Shown in pieces: positions 60,399-64,000 of a DNA stretch of 64,000 bases. The translations under genes were made by a program, and so were the position numbers. Source of the stretch: Aquabacter sp040755535 (GTDB lineage: Bacteria; Pseudomonadota; Alphaproteobacteria; Rhizobiales; Xanthobacteraceae); NCBI GenBank assembly GCA_040755535.1, contig JBFMAV010000005.1:38972-102971 (forward strand). The letters are read 5' to 3'. The notes beneath the pieces are model-generated. The model saw only the letters and a program-made list of their open reading frames with translations. It was not told the origin of the DNA and did no database searches. Position 1 is the stretch's first letter. Each line of letters starts with the position of its first letter.

Positions 60399-61919
60399 TC
60401 ACCTGATCCCGCCCCGCCGGGTCTGCGCCGCCTGTTCGAGAGTCGCGAAGAGGCGGGCATAGACCGGGCGGAGCGCGTCGGGCAGATCATCCGCGATCAG
60501 CCCCGGCCCCGCCTCGCGCGCGGCCTCGCCATGGAGCCAGACCGCTGCGCTCGCCGCCTCGAAGGGCGCCATGCCCTGCGCCAGAAGGCCGCCCGCAATG
60601 CCGGCGAGCACATCCCCTGCCCCAGCGGTCGCAAGATAGGGCGGTGCATTCTCGGCGATGGTCGCCCGCCCATCGGGCGCCGCGACCACCGTGTCCGGCC
60701 CTTTCAGAAGCACCACGCATCCCATGAGACGCGCGGCATCCCGCGTGCGCTCCAGTTTCGACGCCGCGCCCATGATCTGCGCCACGCCGCCGAACAGGCG
60801 CGCGAACTCCCCGTCATGGGGCGTCAGGATGGCGCCGCGCGCGCGCGAAAGAACTGCCGCCAATGCTTCGGGAGCGCCCGAATAGGCGGTCAGGGCGTCC
60901 GCATCCACCACGACATAGCGCTCGGGACCCGCCGCAGCTTCGAGCAGCGCGCGCGCGGTCTCGGGACGCTCCAGGCCGGGGCCGACAATCACGGAGCGGA
61001 AACGCGGATCGGCGAGCAGGTCCGCGAGATCGTCCGGCGTCTCCATCGGCCGCGCCATAAGGGCGGAATAGGAGGCGGCATGGACCAGCCGCGCCGCCTC
61101 GGAACAGGCGACCGTCACGAGGCCCGCGCCCGCGCGCAAGGCACCACGCGCGGCAAGCCGCGCGGCGCCGGCGGTCCAGGCGCCGCCGCTGACCACCACC
61201 GCATGGCCCCGGCCATATTTGTGTCCGCCCGCGGCCGGCAGGGGAAAATCCGCGCTCCAGGCTGCGGGATCATTGACGGCGGCTTTCGGGGCGATGGCGT
61301 CGAGCACGCTTTCGGGAATGCCGATGTCAGCCACGCGGACACGCCCGCACAGGCTTCGGCCCGGCATCAGCAGATGCCCCAGCTTCTTACGAAAGAAGGT
61401 CACCGTCTCCACCGCAGGCGCCGCCGCGCCGCGCACCGCTCCGGTGCGCCCATCTAGCCCGGAGGGCAAGTCCACGGCGATCACGGGACGGCCGCTGTGC
61501 GACAGCCGCTCCACCAGGCGACGCGCATCCCCGTCGAGGTCGCGCGTGAGGCCGGCGCCATACAGGGCGTCGATCACCAGGTCACAGGTGGCGAAATCCA
61601 CCTCCTGCGCCCGCTCGACAGGACCGCGCCAGCGCCCCGCCGCCAGCGCCGCGTCCCCCCTCAAGGCCGACATGTCGCCCAGCAGGGCGAGTCGCACGGT
61701 GAACCCGCGCTGCGCGAGAATGCGTGCCGCGACAAATCCGTCGCCGCCATTATTGCCCGGCCCGCAGAGCAGCAGGATGCGGGTCGGATAGGGCCAGCGC
61801 GCGGCGGCATCCGCCACCGCCGTTCCGGCCCGTTCCATGAGGGTGAAACCGGGCGTGCCGCCGGCAATGGCCAAGGCATCGGCTTTCGTCATTTCCGCCG
61901 GATCCAGCAGCAGTGTCAT
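60399..61919 (-). CDS. nnr: Bifunctional NAD(P)HX epimerase/dehydratase
   Basis: A 506-residue fusion that repairs hydrated NADH and NADPH. The N-terminal epimerase (YjeF_N) has LCGPGNNGGDGFVAARIL and AVDLPSGLDGRTG. The C-terminal ADP-dependent dehydratase (YjeF_C, ribokinase-like) has GGHKYGRGHAVVVSGG, VVDADALTAYSG, LTPHDGEFARLFG and TAGAGDVLAGI. Order and length are as usual for the fused form. Confidence 0.95.
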   Translation of the reverse strand: MTLLLDPAEMTKADALAIAGGTPGFTLMERAGTAVADAAARWPYPTRILLLCGPGNNGGDGFVAARILAQRGFTVRLALLGDMSALRGDAALAAGRWRGPVERAQEVDFATCDLVIDALYGAGLTRDLDGDARRLVERLSHSGRPVIAVDLPSGLDGRTGAVRGAAAPAVETVTFFRKKLGHLLMPGRSLCGRVRVADIGIPESVLDAIAPKAAVNDPAAWSADFPLPAAGGHKYGRGHAVVVSGGAWTAGAARLAARGALRAGAGLVTVACSEAARLVHAASYSALMARPMETPDDLADLLADPRFRSVIVGPGLERPETARALLEAAAGPERYVVVDADALTAYSGAPEALAAVLSRARGAILTPHDGEFARLFGGVAQIMGAASKLERTRDAARLMGCVVLLKGPDTVVAAPDGRATIAENAPPYLATAGAGDVLAGIAGGLLAQGMAPFEAASAAVWLHGEAAREAGPGLIADDLPDALRPVYARLFATLEQAAQTRRGGIR

Positions 61920-61981
61920 CCCGCCCTCCCGCTCGCTGCCTAATTCTGATCCAGAACTGAGCCGTGTGCCGCGATTTCGTA

Positions 61982-62009
61982 GCCTATTTCATAGGCATAC
62001 AGCCTATTT
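61982..62009. promoter_or_regulatory. Repeated GCCTATTT element upstream of glnB
   Basis: GCCTAT and ATAGGC form a palindrome around TTC (61982-61996), and GCCTATTT recurs at 62002-62009, exactly 20 bases after the first copy. Such spacing places both on the same face of the helix. It differs from the NtrC consensus, so the binding protein is unknown. Confidence 0.4.
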
Positions 62010-62060
62010 AGACGGCATAACAAAAAACCTCGTGCGGACTGCGTCCAACGTTTGCGCTGC

Positions 62061-62078
62061 TGGCACGCATCCTGCTTA
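62061..62078 (+). promoter_or_regulatory. Sigma-54 (-24/-12) promoter of glnBA
   Basis: TGGCACGCATCCTGCTTA has the invariant GG and GC with 10 bases between them, matching TGGCAC-N5-TTGC apart from one position. It lies 58 bases before glnB, fitting NtrC-controlled nitrogen regulation. Confidence 0.75.
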
Positions 62079-62135
62079 ATGTCAGCGCGGTAAGGGGCGC
62101 CGGAGGGTCGTCCCTGCGCCGGGGAGACGGAGCGC

Positions 62136-62474
62136 ATGAAGAAGATCGAGGCCATCATCAAACCCTTCAAGCTCGATGAAGTGAAAGAGGCGCTGCAGGA
62201 TGTCGGCCTGCAAGGCATCACCGTCACCGAAGCCAAGGGTTTTGGACGGCAGAAGGGCCACACGGAACTGTATCGCGGCGCCGAATATGTGGTGGACTTT
62301 CTTCCCAAGGTGAAGATCGAGGTGGTGCTGGGAGACGACATGGTCGAAAAGGCCGTGGATGCGATCCGCCGCGCCGCCCAGACCGGGCGCATCGGCGACG
62401 GCAAGATCTTCGTCTCCAGCATTGAGGAAGCCATCCGTATCCGCACGGGTGAGTCGGGTCTCGACGCCATCTGA
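62136..62474 (+). CDS. glnB: Nitrogen regulatory protein P-II
   Basis: A 112-residue trimeric signalling protein that reads 2-oxoglutarate and ATP/ADP. KKIEAIIKPFKLDEVKEAL begins it; the T-loop has RGAEYVVDFLPK with the uridylylated Tyr51, and the C-terminal signature is TGRIGDGKIFVSSIEEAIRI. GGAGA precedes the ATG. It is 47 bases before glnA, the standard arrangement. Confidence 0.97.
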   Translation: MKKIEAIIKPFKLDEVKEALQDVGLQGITVTEAKGFGRQKGHTELYRGAEYVVDFLPKVKIEVVLGDDMVEKAVDAIRRAAQTGRIGDGKIFVSSIEEAIRIRTGESGLDAI

Positions 62475-62521
62475 CGCTTCCTCTACCAACCAACCTGTCT
62501 CTGCAAGAAAGGCAGTTGCAA

Positions 62522-63931
<1,410 letters not shown>

Positions 63932-64000
63932 TTGGGAACAGGGGCAGCCCGCCGGCCGCCCCGACCGAACCTCCCAACTGGGGCGCTCCATCGGGGCGCC

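Overview
The window is GC-rich chromosomal DNA of an alphaproteobacterium, most likely of the Hyphomicrobiales (Rhizobiales). The evidence is a set of core loci in a typical alphaproteobacterial arrangement (glnB-glnA; tig-clpP-clpX-lon-HU; rsh-pdxJ-acpS-lepB-rnc-era-recO), a magnesium-type HemB, a tRNA-His with A73 and no encoded G-1, a bacterial leucyltransferase with a GTG start, promoters matching the general-stress sigma factor EcfG, and TRAP transport with a GcvA-like LysR regulator. The genus cannot be fixed from the sequence alone.

Layout. 0.3-7.8 kb holds unlinked metabolic genes: a two-winged-helix protein, a CatE-like dioxygenase behind a palindrome, a deoxyribosyltransferase with a membrane tail, an AGE epimerase overlapping a GmhB-like phosphatase, small conserved proteins, an O-methyltransferase and a CoA hydrolase. 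7.9-16.4 kb holds hemB, threonine ammonia-lyase, an RDD protein, bpt, marC, a ClC channel and parC. 17.1-25.0 kb is a minus-strand core run, recO-era-rnc-lepB-[glycosyltransferase-like]-acpS-pdxJ-rsh, with 4-bp start/stop overlaps at most junctions. 25.1-28.4 kb has a quinone oxidoreductase, a UbiH-family hydroxylase and an AEC transporter. 28.6-36.7 kb looks like a stress-response neighbourhood: tRNA-His, an alpha-hydroxy-acid oxidase, a 48-residue membrane protein, a KGG-repeat protein, a chemoreceptor, a highly structured RNA candidate, an alcohol dehydrogenase, an SDR, a DUF892 ferritin-like protein and small proteins. Four of these genes have sites of the form GGAAC-N16/17-(C/G)GTT.

37.3-48.2 kb is the most distinctive part, a catabolic locus. 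A divergent LysR regulator faces SDR - split transketolase (two ORFs) - LtnD-like dehydrogenase - TRAP P/Q/M, which ends at a strong terminator. A second unit follows, with a full-length transketolase and a D-2-hydroxyacid dehydrogenase. A 13-bp T-N11-A box occurs both beside lysR and in front of the second transketolase, so one regulator may control both units. Both transketolases have changed residues at positions that normally hold substrate. I infer a pathway for a sugar, polyol or sugar acid that moves a two-carbon unit and may act on unphosphorylated compounds; the substrate is unknown. A small decayed island, with an integrase tail abutting tRNA-Val, separates this locus from a transaldolase gene at 50.4 kb.

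51.7-58.9 kb is the protein-quality block HU, lon (with an RpoH-like promoter), clpX, clpP and tig, plus tRNA-Leu. 59.1-64 kb has a Tat-exported cupredoxin protein whose copper ligands are all missing (FtsP-like), the bifunctional NAD(P)HX repair enzyme, and glnB-glnA behind a sigma-54 promoter.
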